In this document: positions 35,276-50,740 of the stretch, in pieces
Layout of the letters: every line of letters begins with the position of its first letter
Numbering within the stretch: the first letter of the stretch is position 1
NCBI GenBank assembly: GCA_010645155.1
Contig: CM021315.1
Location: forward strand, 9,104,819-9,168,818
Source of the DNA: Tigriopus japonicus
Lineage: Eukaryota; Arthropoda; Copepoda; Harpacticoida; Harpacticidae
Direction: 5' to 3'
Length of the DNA stretch: 64,000 nucleotides
Notes under the pieces: model-generated
What the model saw: the letters and a program-made list of their open reading frames with translations, nothing else
Database searches by the model: none
What the model was told of the DNA's origin: nothing
Made by a program: the position numbers and the translations under genes

Positions 35276-38020
35276 TTAGCTTTTACATAGGAGTGTCTGA
35301 GCGGTCCAAAGGGCTGGAGATTTTGCCAGACATGCCGCCATGTTTACAGCAGCAATATTGTTGACTGTGCAGGGGCGCAGCAGGCCCGCTCTGTTTGCTC
35401 TTGATCGATCATCATAGCTTGTCCGGAGATGTGCAAGCACTGACCCCCTCGACGCTTTCCATGCTGCAAGAGCAGCACCCCGGACGACCAATTCGTTGAG
35501 TGTAGGCATGTTTGCTCTTGAGGACAAATCTGACACGGTGATATGGTTCTCTCGTCGCACTCCCACGAGAGTTCTACAGACGTCGTTAAGCAAGACTTGG
35601 GTGTCTGCATCCAAGACATGCATCCAACCCTTTGGGTCGGTACGGGCCTTGCGTGTTATCCATGCAACACATTGTAGCTTACCAATAACAAGAGAGCGTG
35701 CAATCTCTGTTAACAGTGGTCCCCTTGATATACGAGACGTTAGTCTTCTAATGACTCCCAGGCGCTGTCTGACACAGTTAAGCACATGTTGGTGGTGGAG
35801 GTTAAACCTAAGTCCAGCATCCAGTTTAACACCAAGGAGGGTCAGTGAGTCAGAGGTTGCCACTCTGACATCTTCAACCATGAATGAACCCGGTGCACTT
35901 TTCCCCAATAACAACACCTGAGTCTTGTTTGGGTTGAGGTGGAGGCTGGAGTCAATAGAGTAGCCAACCAGCCTGTCTGCAGATTGCTCCAACAGTGCTG
36001 TCACATTATCCCAGGACTGTGACACTGCCACACAGACTACGTCATCTGCGTATGTTTGGGAGCTAGAACTTTCCATCTTTTGACCAGTAATGTCCACAGC
36101 CAAAGGCAGGTCAGCCGTCAGCAATAAAAAAATTGTTGGGCCCAGTACAGAGCCTTGGGGCACCCCAGATTTCAGAGATTGTTTTGGTGACACAGCCCCG
36201 TTCCATGTCACTTGTTGTTCCCTCCCTTTAAGATAACTCCAAAGGAGGGAAAGGGTATGTTTTGATCCCCATGTCCGCACCCTCCCCACAAAGAGGTCAG
36301 CAGATACAGTATCAAATGCATTACTATGATTGACACTGACCATGCAAACCTTAATTCCATCACTAGTTGCTCTAGCAACTCTAGATAATGCACAGGCGAT
36401 GGCTGTGTCCACAGAACAAGCTCTCCTAAAGCCATGTTGTTCCTGGAGAACTTTCTCAACAACTTTTGAGAGTGCTGGCAACAGGCTTATTGGCCGGTAG
36501 CTCTCCACTGATCTAGGTGCCTTCCCTGATTTGATAGTGGGGCATACCACAACAAGCTTCTTTGTGGGCCAGGAGCCCTCATAGATTATGTCATTTGTAA
36601 TCTTGACTAAAGGCATTGTGAGCGTGCTTATCGTGTTCTTGATTAGGGTTATAGGGATGCCGTCAGTCACGGTGGACTTCTTTGGGGCAAGGTCTCTGAT
36701 TGTACGCTTAACAAGTGCTGCTCCCACGTTGTGAAAAGGAAATCTGTCGTTTTTAGGGAGTTCCCATGTTGCATACTTTTTGACTGCTGTAGGTTTTGCC
36801 TTGTTGTTGGCTGATGCACTCAATCTTTCAGGATTATCGACAAAGAATGTGCTCGCAGCAACAGCACACTCTGGGTAAATGGTACACTCATCAATGATGG
36901 GCAAAACACGTTCCTTATGTCTTCCAGTAAGTTCCTGAACAACTGTCCAGGCTCCTACTGGCCCCCCACTCCTTATTTTTGTTATATTGTTTTGGATAGA
37001 ATCCCTCCTGACCATCGAAAGCGCCTTGTTTCGGAGTTCCTTATACCGGGGGTCTCCGATTTTTTTGGCTTTGTCTCTTGCCCTTTGCATGGCTCTTGTG
37101 TCTGTGGCCAGTCTTAGGGTTGGATGGATGATTTTTACCTCCCTGAGAGGGGCTAGTATATCCAGGGAAATGGTGAAGCTCCCTGTTAAGACATCAATGG
37201 AGGCAGTAGCTCCTGTTTTCATCATCACCTCGTGCAGGCCTTGGTCGTACAATTTTTCATTGAGTACAACTGAGTTAATATTGCTTAAGTCTCGTTTAAA
37301 AGTCTTTCTTGGTAAGGGATGGTGCACGATCTTAGCCTGATTGCTAACAAATGCTACTATAGGGTAATGGTCTGATCCAGCAAAGTCTACAACATTGGCA
37401 TGGAGGTCCAGTCCAGCCGTGAAGTAGACGTGGTCAAGAGTTGAGACGTAATGTGTTCTGTTGAATTTACCGTGTGACTTGAAAGTGGAAGAGGTGTTTG
37501 CCCTTTTTAGTCCGAGTGACTCGGCGGCACTCATCCATGTGTTGAGAAGCGACTTACATTAATAATTGGCATCCCCAACACGAGTGGGGTCCTAGTTAAA
37601 ATTACCCATTATAATGGCGTTCTTCGAAGTACAAATGGATGGTTCAAGGAGGTCAATTATTTGGTGGAGTTGCTACTTCTGTTTTATGTTGTCCCCACCA
37701 TACTGTCCACTTTTCACACTAAATTGTCTATAGAGAGCTCCTACAGTCAATTCCCCAACTTTGGCAAGGACCAAGGGCACATCTAAGGCCCCTTGAAGCT
37801 GAATGGCTCTGAGTTATTTTCTTAATAGCAATAAAGAGCGTATTTTGCGTATTGCAGGGTGCACAAATGTGTCAAACCGAGAAAGTGCAAATCCTGCATT
37901 TAAATCGAGCTCAACCTCGCTGACCGCGATGACGTCGGGATCTACGGAATTAATCAAATCGGTGAAAATGAGCTCCTTGTTTTCCGTGAGACCACGGGCT
38001 CCACAGTTCCATGTTAGCGT
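35276..38020 (-). pseudogene. LINE ORF2: endonuclease-reverse transcriptase with four nonsense codons
   Basis: The RT part is open for 752 codons (37534 to 35276) with RPISLLPALSKVVEK, AFDTVSADLF, SGVPQGSVLGPTIF and the catalytic YADD. The C-terminal region follows. The endonuclease part upstream (from LTWNCGARGL, about 38020) is in the same frame but broken by stops at 37816-37814, 37675-37673, 37594-37592 (in what is normally GDFNWD) and 37561-37559. The intact RT with a broken endonuclease suggests recent death, or chance retention. Confidence 0.85.
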
Positions 38021-38022
38021 CT

Positions 38023-39000
38023 TTAGTTTGTATGCGGTGGTGGATATCCCAATGTTCGGAGGCGGTGGAGATCCTCCATTGCTGCAAGGGTGTCTGCAGG
38101 AGTAAGGACATTGATTAACGCAGGTTCCGGTGCACGAGAGTGTTGCATCGGCGCTTGAAGGAAGGGAAACTTGCGATAATATTGTTCATATCTGAACTCG
38201 GTGAACTTGATCCAAGCACTGGGCACTGGAACTGGTGTTCCTTTTTTGGCAGGATGCTGCCATTGATTTGATGGGGAATGGGCTTGCTTCCTCAACTGAT
38301 AAGAACATTGGTCCTTTTTCTGCCCCTTGGGTCCGGATTTTGGGGCCTCGGGCCACGTTTCCCTTTTTCTTGGGGGTTAATCCCTTGTTGGCCTTGTTCC
38401 TTGGGTGGAATTACTCACACGCAGGGTTGCGATTTGGGCGGCAGGATACACTTATGCAGGTGGAAGGGTGCTGGCGGGGGCATCCCTCTATGCTTCATAT
38501 TCGGCCTCTCCAGAGGTCGCGGCAAACTTTTTCTGACTCTAATCGCTCTGGCAGGTTTTTTTATCTCTGGAGGCTGGCCAATGCAGTCACACACATTTCT
38601 GCCAACTGTTGAGTCAGCGCCATCCACTTGGCTTTTGCGTAAATTAGGGTTTGATAGATCCCTTGCCAAGTTAGAAGGGAGATCGTCGGTTGGAGGGACA
38701 AATGACTTTTCGGTGTCATTCTCTGACAACATCCTGAGCTCTACTAGTTCATTCTATTTTTCCTCGAGTAAGCTCATAAGTTCTCTGTTTCTCTCTCAAT
38801 TCCGCTCCTCGGCGGCTGCAATGTATTTGAACAGGACTTCTCTACTTACTTCCTTGCAATCGGGTGGTTTCCCTCCTGATTACAGCCATGATTGGATTGG
38901 ACACTCTGACAGCGACATTATGTCAGGTTCCAGGAGGTATACTTTTTCACTCAGTTCATGAATTTCGCAACTTGGTTGCTGGAAGTCCGTAGGACACCTG
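38023..39000 (-). pseudogene. LINE ORF1 remnant
   Basis: The minus strand carries several open pieces: a charged, probably coiled-coil part (near 38735-38990, with in-frame stops), a Pro/Arg-rich middle (38415-38732), and a C-terminal piece (38023-38295) ending just before ORF2. Sequence is not conserved enough to name a domain. Confidence 0.5.
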
Positions 39001-39215
39001 AGGCCGAATGATGGTCCCAAACCCACGTACAGTATCTTTGCATGAGTATGAAAGAATCCTCACTCACACTAATCACACTCAGCCATGACATTCATTCAAT
39101 CGGCACTAGCTTCACATTTTTGTTCAGAGGCGATGAACCTCAAAACATCGTTTTTTCACAAGTCCCACGGAGCTCTTTTCGTACGTCTTCTCGGTTCAGA
39201 CGAACGCATAACTGT

Positions 39216-40225
39216 GTATCTTCCTTGGTTGAAGATTGTCCCATGGGGCCCTATGATAAACTGGTTGGAACGCAATTATGTCAAGGCAAAGGTCCCGTAA
39301 GTCAAAAGGAAGTCAATCCCAACAATTTTTTTGGACAATAGTCACAAACCGCCCTGGATCTGGTTCTTGGCTTTTTTCTACCAACACTTTATTTAGGGGT
39401 TGCAGGAGAAAAATCTTTGATGTTCCGTCCGTCTGAAAAAATCATTTTACTTACTTGGCATTTTAGTTGGCACAAAATTTATTTAGCCAATACTGATTTC
39501 TTTGACTAGTAGGAAGAAAAGAGAGATGAATTGTATTTTTTTGTCTAAAAATTTATCTGTTCTTTCTCATCTTGGCAGAAACTTAAAGATCCTTTTGTCC
39601 CTGTGAGTTCATTCCACTAACCATGAACATCTAGAATCTCTTGTCAGGATGTGTCCTTCCACTAATTTAGGAAAATGGAAGACATTCATTTCTAATGCTA
39701 TGAAAATAAAATGGCAGTATTCTTAGCATTATTGCAATTGACACCACCATGACCTCCTTCAAGACCTGATTTACACCCTTTTTGCTTCTTGGTTTGCTTT
39801 TTGGAGTGTTTGATTTCTAAAGTGCTAGGAGAGCATGGTTCAAGTCAATGGGGGTTTACCAGGGGGAGCACCTTGATTTTAGGCTGGCCTTGGCATTCAG
39901 GTGGCTGTCTACTTGTACTTTGGCAGAATTCTTAACAGCCATTTGGCTGTTTTTTGGTGCGTCATTGCTTGACTTGCACACACGTACATGGGCATTTTCA
40001 ATACAGTACGCCCTCTGGCGATTTGTAATGGTAAGCACGAGTTTGTCACTTCTCTTGGGTTTTTACACACTACCCACAAATTAACTTTCTACTCAATGGG
40101 TGTTCCCTCACCTCTCTAAAGTCAAAATTACACCCTTCTTTTGAGATCTGTCCATGGGCTTTTGAGAAATTCAGGGTGGAACACAATAATATCCAAGGAA
40201 AACTGATTGTTTGTGACCTTTTTAC
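39216..40225. repeat. Right part of the iteron element containing the LINE
   Basis: GGTTGAAGATTGTCCCATGG, GCAAGGCAAAGGTCC and TGGAGTCAAAATT-type blocks match 51370-51640, and GTGACCTTTTTACC ends the copy near 40225. The stretch at about 39360-40090 has no counterpart there, and I see no gene in it. Confidence 0.5.
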
Positions 40226-40932
40226 CTGCAATTTATTGGCATCACCTTTCTCTACAATCTACCAACCTTAATCTCTGTTTTTAAATTGATTCTTCTTTTT
40301 TTCATGTTCATTTATTTCTTCTAAAGAATCTGATGTTAACGAGATTCTTGCAGTATATTTAATCTTAACTTTATTGTTATATTATCCATTGACAAATATT
40401 TTTGAACACGACTTTTCAGTCCCTTGACTATTCTCATTTTCTAGTGCGTTTTTTGTCAATAGTCGCTTACCCTGCCTTCCTTGTGTTTATCTAAATTGTC
40501 GATGTGACTCTAAGTCGCAAAAAAATTAAAACATCCAACTTTCGGGATCTTGTGGCATTTTAACTACACTTAAATCAAACACTCATTGATTAGATTATTT
40601 TTGTAAGCTAAATGATCTGGAATCTGCTTCTTTTCTTTGCTTCTGTTTTTTGTGGAGCACCTTGACCTCAACTCGAACTAAGTCTGTATGGTGCAGTTGT
40701 ACGTTTGAGCACAACAATGTAAATAGAGGAGTGTTTCTTATCTCAATTAGAAGTGTTATGCAAAACCCACTTCAGACAAGTTCATGATGGAAATCCTAGT
40801 TATTTCATGTTCTACTAAAAGTAGTAGTGAGGTCAAACTTCTCTTATCTTTTCTTTATTCAAATACAGATTTTGTATTTTCTACTCAAACTGATCTTCAT
40901 TCGAGTTGTAACACCGACAAGTGACGGTCAAC
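40226..40932. repeat. Duplicated 5' flank of sulfotransferase C
   Basis: Counterpart of 24346-26390 without the two insertions found there. It supplies the empty sites (GAACTAAGTCTG near 40677; CTACTAAAAGTAG near 40815). Confidence 0.8.
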
Positions 40933-43571
40933 ATGGCAGATAACAATTTTCCTTTCACTTTCCATTCAGTTTCGGAAAAACACCTGGAAGCCAAGCGAAA
41001 GGTTTTCAAAGAGGATTCCCTGGAAATCAATGTGACAAAAGTTATGCCTGGTAAGAGTATAAATGTCATCCCTGTTGATTGTCATAGGTGAAATGTGAAA
41101 ACCGCCCTTTTCCTTGTTTGCAAATGAAGTTAAGCTTTTCTTGTGAGTTTTCTTGTCGGTGAAGTTTTCGCTGGTGAACCTTCCTATAGCAATCGTCTCA
41201 ACATTTAACATTTTGTGTTGACTTTGAGCAAGTCATTAAGCATATTACATACTTATAATTTCAAAAGATTACTTGACGTAAAAAACAGTTGGAATATTGT
41301 TGAAACAAAACTCGATTGCTGAAATATATTTAAAACAAAATTCATTTTTTCATTTATATTGAACTTTTGATAATGAATTATTATTTATCATTCTAAACTC
41401 AAAGGAATCTATAACATTTTCAATTTTTCAAAATGTATATAATAGTTGACTACAGGCTTGTTATGCAATTGAAATTACATTTCCAAGTTATGGAATTGCA
41501 ATTTAATACATTTAAAATCAAAGTAATTGACATCTTTAGACTTGACTAGCAATTATTGCTAGCTATCTGGACAAATCTTGACTTTCAACTATCACTCAAG
41601 ATTGATTTGGAATGTTGGTGCTAGGGTTGGAGGGTTGAGCCTCGCCTGGCCAGCAAAGCCAGCCATCACATCGTCCAATTTTTATCTAATGGGCAATATC
41701 AAGTCCGGTAAAAGAATGGCTCTCAGTTTGCGGGTGTCAATTAGCGTCTAAAAGTTTCCTTGAAGATCGGGGAGGAGAATCGAAACTGAGACTGAGAACT
41801 GAGTCTTTCTTTATTTTTTGCAATCTATTTAGGTCGTATTATTCTACCAAAGGCATATGAGGAGGATGCTCAAAGGATTTATAACATGAAAATACGACCG
41901 GATGACATTTGGATTGTGACATTCCCTAAATGTGGCACAACATGGACCCAGGTGAGATAAAAAAAACGTTAAAATTGTCTTAAAATTGGAATTGATATTC
42001 ATAAACCTAATGCATTTTTAGGAATCAGTTTGGCAGATTGTCAATTTTGATTTGGAAAGCCAAATTCCTTTTGATGCAAGGACACCGTTCTTAGAGTTTG
42101 GCCAAATCATGAAATCATCAGGAGCTATTGCCACTAAAATGGTCAGTAATGAACCCCCACCGGAAATGATTTCCGATCCCATCAGCTATATTGACAAAAT
42201 GACATCTCCAAGAGTGATTAAAACGCATATTCCCCTTGAATTGTTGCCGCCCACATTAGTTGAGACATGAAAAGGTATGGAGAACATTGAATTTCATTAA
42301 TAAAGTTAGGATTAAAAAAAATACTTTGACTATGTTAAAACACATTTTCGTCTCTCTTTTGGCCTGAAATAAACTTTTTTGGGGTTTAAAACTTATTTTT
42401 AACATAAATTTGCATTTTACATCATAGGATGAAAACTATTTTTTTTTTTTGCATTTTCAGACCCAAATGTTTTGAAATTTGAATCTGAGCTAAAAAGAGT
42501 TCATCAATATATTTTTTAGGTGATTGAAAGAGTTTTAACCTAAACCATTTTTTAACCTAAAACTCCAAAATAAAAGAAATTGCTCAGTAAAAAAACAGTC
42601 CACAGAAATATGAGTGTCAAATTGATTGAGAAGAAGAAAAATTCATTGACGGCTATATTTTTAACTTTAAGATATACATATTTTTTGCCAATTTTTCAAC
42701 CTTTTTCCTGCCCTATAGCAAGTAACGGTGAGCAATTTTCATTTTGTCCCATTTTTCAGTTGTCTACGTGTGCCGCAATCCAAAAGACACATGTGTTTCA
42801 TATTTCCATCATAGCTCAATCGGCAAACCCGTGTATAAGCTCTTTGGAAACTTTGAAGACTACAGTGAACTATTCTTTGATGGCCGCCTTGTCTTCGGAG
42901 ATTATTGGCAACATTTGAAGGTAGGTACATAAATGATTAAAATGTTTGAGGTGGAAATGCTTCTTGCATTGACCCAAATTACAAAGAAAATGGAATGAAT
43001 ATGAAAGAAAATGGAAATACAAAGACAAGCATTTGACCATAAAGACCCACAAGGTTTGCTTTCAAATAAAGGAAACAATTTAGACAAGGAAAAAATGGAT
43101 GGATCTTCTTTTTCTTTTCTTTATGTTTAAAATCAGGTTGGGCCATCAAAGTTCTTTAATTTGGAGAAATGAAACTGAAAAGAAATGTCCGTGCTTTAAA
43201 AATTAAATACTTTTCCTTTTTTTCAGTCAGGATGGGCTCTCCGAAATCATAAAAATTTCAAATTCATCTGGTTTGAGGAAATGAAAAAAGACCATAAGGC
43301 CGGACTAAAAGATCTTGCCCAATTCCTGGGCTATGAGCGCTCTGAGGAACAATTGGATGCTTTGGCCAATCACTTGACCATCGATAATATGAGGAAGACG
43401 TCGATGGCCAAAGCCAGGAATGAGTATGAAAAGGAATTCCGATCTAAGTTCTTCCGTAAAGGCCAAGTGGGCGATTGGAGCAATTACTTTCAAGGAGAGA
43501 CTCTGAAAAAGTGGGATGACTGGATTAAAAGTCACTTGGATGGAACTGATATTGAGATGAGATTTCAGTGA
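40933..43571 (+). pseudogene. Cytosolic sulfotransferase C, full length but with TGA at codon 162
   Basis: Exons 40933-41050, 41833-41951, 42022-42274, 42760-42920, 43227-43571; lengths and phases match A and B. TGA at 42268-42270 occupies the same Cys codon as in B, so the change predates the B/C duplication or spread by conversion. All other codons are open and the PAPS motifs are intact. Between B and C, exon 3 shows about as many silent as replacement changes by eye (three amino-acid differences in 84 codons). The C introns are short and lack the insertions seen in B. A variant ATTAAA lies at 43593. The 3' end after the stop is unrelated to that of A and B. Confidence 0.75.
41614..41780 (-). 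mobile_element. SINE S3 tail fragment in sulfotransferase C intron 1
   Basis: Paralogous copy of 28354-28520, in the same position 5' of exon 2. Confidence 0.65.
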
Positions 43572-43598
43572 TGGCAATGATGTAGCTTGAAAATTAAA

Positions 43599-44559
43599 TA
43601 TATTTGTGTGTATTTCTTCATTGTTCATCATCACCCTGTTGCATTATGGTTAAGTAATGGCAGATTGGCAACTGATTACAATAAGACAGGGTGGATAAAA
43701 TGCAACTCTTCCGCTTCAAAGAAAATAGTTTGCACTCTGATTGTTATTTTGTCACGTTTGTGAGGCACAGAAAACGCAAGATAAAAGTTGTTTGTGCAAA
43801 TATATTTTCACATATCTCAAGTGAGTTATTAGCTCATTGTAATACACGTTTTGTGTTCTTCAAACCATCGTGTCAAAATACTTTTGTTCCTAGTGGCACA
43901 ACAAAACAGACCAATTAAAAGAAGCGGCATTTTTTTAACATGGATTGTAGACAACGTTTCTTCTGGACTGAAAAAACATTTTTAAATGTCATCATCTTTG
44001 GTTGCATTCATTAGAATTTTATTGGAGGTGCTTTATATGACAGGGAATTCGTCTATTAGTTTTCAGCTCAATCTCATGATTGAGTAAAAAGTGATGGGAA
44101 CCCCTCTTGCATTAAACTCGTTGTAGAATATCGCGAAAGGTGACCTCAAGTGGCAAAAATTGCATCATCTGGAGTGCAGATGTGGAAAAAATCCTTAAAA
44201 CTGCTCTTCACTTTGCTAAGTTTGGATGCATAAGGGTGAAAAAATTGTTCAAACTCGTCAAAACATTATTTTTGCCACTGGTTGAAGATTAGGGTCCCGA
44301 AGAAATGGAGAAAGGTATGAAAGCCGAACTAATACCCAGATTGAAGAAAGGCTCTCAACGACCTTCTGACGATTCTTGATTATCTATAGTAGGAAAAGTG
44401 AAGTCATTAATCGTGTAATGTGTACGTGCTAACTTCACACAGAAATCAAAGTACTATTTTTTGATGCATAAGCTAAATCCTGTTCTTATCTGTAAGTGTA
44501 GTGTCACAAACACAAATTTAGTTCAGTTCTACAAACTTCCTCATAGAGGCAAATTCACC
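43599..44559. other. Intergenic region between sulfotransferases C and D
   Basis: No repeat or gene recognised. Includes TTTTCAGCTCAATC at about 44060, possibly a sliver of the F1 family. It must hold the promoter of D. Confidence 0.35.
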
Positions 44560-47257
<2,698 letters not shown>

Positions 47258-47567
47258 AATGAAAATTGGTGCCCTTTTACTGTGCATGTTCCAACAAGGT
47301 GGCATGAAGTGGAGGGTTTTTTGATTTGAACACTTCAATGAAACACAATAAAACTTTCACTAATTACGATGAAAACTCAAGATGTATACTGTTGGGATAG
47401 GCATTTTTTGACCCCAATATTGACAAGACCAATGTTTAAATCAATTAACGAGAACTGTGAATGTTTAAGACAATTACTAAACACTACCCGTGCAAAAGCG
47501 TATGTAATTATCATGTAATAATCATTGAAATCAATTACTTTTTGGGGCGAGGTTTTTTTGTTGGTTT

Positions 47568-47650
47568 TTTTTTCGGAGTCACAGCGAGTCACAGTCCGAT
47601 GTGATCTGGTAAAGGTTGGCCATTACGTTGGGACATTGCCGCTCCATTTT
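47568..47650 (-). mobile_element. SINE S2 tail fragment
   Basis: GGAGTCACAGCGAGTCACAG, GATGTGATCTGG and ACATTGCCGCTCCA resemble the tail half of SINE S2 at 29745-29825. It lies downstream of sulfotransferase D. Confidence 0.5.
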
Positions 47651-48351
47651 TCAACGAATTAATTGTAATTGACTCCATTTTTCAAGTAAAATTTATGCTC
47701 TTCGGGGAAACAGCTTTTTTTCTTTGTTCCACGGTTTTTAACAAAATATACCAAACTGATCCAATATAATTCCCCCCACCTTTCCAGTATAAGAGGTTAA
47801 TTTGTTTAAAAAATTAATCAGTGATGATTTTCACAGAAGTCAACATACATTTAAGGAACGTTTGAGCCAAAATTTGCCGGAATTGTATGTGAATTCAAGT
47901 CTGATACTGAATTAATGAAAATTAGTAATTGTTTTTAAAACTGATATTCGTCCATAACCATTGAAAGACTACTTCGATGCATAATTAGGCCAGCAACCTT
48001 ACAAACAAGAGCCCACCATACTCTGTGGCAAATTGCTCTTCTAGGAACTGATAATTTCCTTTTTTCTTGATTTAACCAGGAGACATAATAGAATTTCCAG
48101 ATAATCAAGATTTACTCTTTAAATTGAAATAAGGAAAACCAATCCAACTATTGACAAATGGATGATCAGAAGAGTGGGCCGCAAATATTTAATCAAATAC
48201 AATATAAATACTTTACATATTTGCCGTTTTAAGCAAATTTTAAGTTTTTTGTCTTTTTCTTTCAAAATTAAATTTAAATTCACTTTTTTCATTGGATAAT
48301 TTCAAAAATCTACATGATTTTAGTGAAGTCTTTGAAATTTTGAAAATATAT

Positions 48352-48596
48352 CAGCGGCTGGTTTTAAGACGCAAAGATCGATCTGAAGATCGGACTGTTA
48401 TGTTCTTGTATACTCTTGCCCATGACTGCTCGTGGTTGCTCAATTCTAGTCACTTCCATATTTGTATATATACCGTGTGAAATCTGAATATATTATCTAG
48501 TCATTCACCATCATTCCATGATAGAACACGGACTTAAAGTACTAAAGTACGATCTTGAGATCGATCTTTTGCTTCTAAAAAACTAGCCTCTGATTT
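48352..48596. mobile_element. GATCGATCT hairpin element with extra internal DNA
   Basis: GCGGCTGGTTTTAAGACGCAA and AAAGATCGATCTGAAGATCG on the left, CGATCTTGAGATCGATCTTTT with AAAAACTAGCCTC on the right. Other copies at 55090 and 63843 are about 100 bp, so about 140 bp is additional here. Confidence 0.7.
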
Positions 48597-48599
48597 GTC

Positions 48600-49930
48600 A
48601 AAAATCTCCTGATTTTTATATCTTTTTATCGTTATTTTTTGGGAGGAGTGAAATTGAAATTGATATACGGTACATGGGAATGGTTGGTCTCGGACAACTT
48701 GGCCTCGAATATGATTGATGGATTTTAATCTGAAATACAGAGGTGAGGAGCAAGATTTAGAATAGCTTGTCTTTTGTGATTGTGATAGCCGCGTTTATAT
48801 TACGAGGAAAACAAAGAAAAGCGGGAAAAAACTGGGATTCTTCCAAAATATTTCTTTAAAAAAACAAATTTGTTTCAGGCCAAATAGTACCTCCTTGACC
48901 AAGTCAAACAAAAGGACATGATGAACATCGTCAGCTTGTCCTGGCCAAGGACAACCTATATAATTTGATAAATACTGGATATGAACTCGCAAAATTCTCA
49001 GTCACGAAAGCTCACACGATGAGGCCGAGAGTTCGTAAACAAGAACTACAAACGGCCATGTTGGGAGCCGAAAATCAAAGAGGTAGTGCGCCAATCAGTG
49101 TTTCTTGTGCCCCAAGTGGTCTAGCAAATTCATAGCCACATCAAAGGTCAACCCCATATCCAAAAATCAATCCAATGTTGGTGTTTCCAAGACCTCAAGT
49201 TAAGCCATGAACGAGGGAATAAAAGAGTGAAAAAGTGATGGATGACGCACATCATGAATGCAACATATTTGGTCATATGCTCATAACTCATAAGTCTGAA
49301 TAAGCCCGCAAAGTGTTATTTCCACAAGATGACGATTGATGATTGGGTTACCTGCCACAACCCTCGGACGGACGTAAGAGCCATAAATAAAGCAAATAGA
49401 ACAAAGAAGAACACGAAGTCCTCAGTGTCAGGAATTCAACCAAATTAAGAACAAGTTAAAATGAATTCGAAACATAACAGGTGGACCTACTCGCAATTCA
49501 TAGATGGACTGAAGATTTGAATGTGCCTCGGAAGTCTGCCAACCAGGGTTGCCAGGAGGTTCTGAGCAAGCCTCTCGGCCAAGTACTTCCACTCTGAAAT
49601 TCGGCCACTTTCGGCCACAAGCTTAGGGGAATTTTAGCAATGAAAAAAGACCTTTCACAATATCATCAAAGTTTTCTACTTTCGGTTATGGTATTAAAAA
49701 TTGAATATTTTAATATTCCTAGCATTTCAATCTTCTAATAATTAAACTCTTAAACTTTTTCACTTTATTCAATCTTGTACAGTGAAAAGATGTGTAATAA
49801 TGTTGAAAATTAAAATGTGGATTCTTATAACACGTTGAAAATGAAGGGAGGGAAAATTAATTGCATCAGAAATAATGCACAGACAAGGTTTAAAACTGGC
49901 TACCTTCATTTCGAATCAATTAAGGGCGTT
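48600..49930. other. Intergenic stretch without recognised gene
   Basis: Both strands show only short open frames. Several GC-balanced segments (48880-49220) look less AT-rich than their neighbours but match nothing I know. Confidence 0.35.
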
Positions 49931-49939
49931 TTTTTGGGG

Positions 49940-50740
49940 GGCGGATTTTTTAATACCGCTACAAGGAATGAGATTCCCTGTAAAGAGAGTAAATGGTTAA
50001 GATTGGTTATATAATCACTATTTATATGAAATTTGATCTACCAATGAGTTACTGTTAGCAGATCTGTACAAACCTTGAATAGTGGGTTGATCAGGAACAG
50101 TATTTAAAAATTTGTCGAATCCTGCCTTAAATGCTAGTAGAGGATCAGTTCCTACATATTCCTGACGAAGACTAACGGGCAACAAATTGAACAATGAAGG
50201 AGCCCGATAAAGAAGAGAGGAGGACTTCATTGTTCGAACTAGCCTAGATTCCGTTGGATTTGGAGGTGCTCTCAGAACGCACGTAAAACCTCTACGATTG
50301 CTACAACTGATCTCAAATCCTGGGTTAGGACAGAGCCCATGAATGCTCTTGAAAACACACAGTATCAGATACCTTTCATACCTTCTCTGAGTACTGTACA
50401 ACCCTAATTTCTGGGGCCTCTCCAAATAAGACAGCTCTCTCATTCCTGTGATGTTCCTAGTAAAACATCTTTGGACCTGCTCGACCTTTTGCAAACCGGC
50501 TGAACTCACTGGAGCCCAAATGGGTGAGGCATATTCAAGATGCGGTTGAACAATCGACTTGTACAGAGTTAGCATCGTAATACTATCTCTGGACTTGAAA
50601 GTGTGATAGATCCAGCCACATGTTTGAAATGCCTTCCCCACTTTGAACTGGATATGCTCATCAAACTTTCCATCATCTTGGACGACAACTCCCAAATCCC
50701 TCATTGACGATACCTGCTCAATATCACAACCTCCATTGTT
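49940..50740 (-). pseudogene. LINE family L1x 3' end: RT C-terminal region plus 3' UTR
   Basis: An open frame (50704 to 50018) encodes the RT thumb and C-terminal region: MRDLGVVVQDDGKFDEHI, YKSIVQPHLEYASPIWAP, LERPQKLGLYSTQRRYERYL. It is followed by a 3' UTR ending ATTCCTTGTAGCGGTATT and AAAAAATCCGCC, the tail shared with SINE S1. It is 5'-truncated, as usual for LINEs, and abuts a hAT remnant. Confidence 0.85.

Larger units (their letters stand above)
35098..39010 (-). mobile_element. Non-LTR retrotransposon (LINE), nearly full length but inactivated
   Basis: Minus strand. The 3' end is a (CAA)n tail (35098-35122 on the plus strand as TTG repeats). ORF2 covers an apurinic-type endonuclease (GNFN and SDHYPI motifs) and reverse transcriptase; ORF1 remnants lie at 38023-39000. 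The element is inserted in the GGTCAC-iteron element, whose sequence continues on both sides. The 5' junction lies somewhere in 39000-39215. Confidence 0.85.

Noticed and set aside
35496..37340. Several plus-strand open frames of 66-141 codons
   Set aside because: They are antisense to the LINE reverse transcriptase frame.
38278..38961. 227-codon open frame on the plus strand
   Set aside because: It lies opposite LINE ORF1 and has biased, low-complexity composition with no family likeness; a shadow frame.
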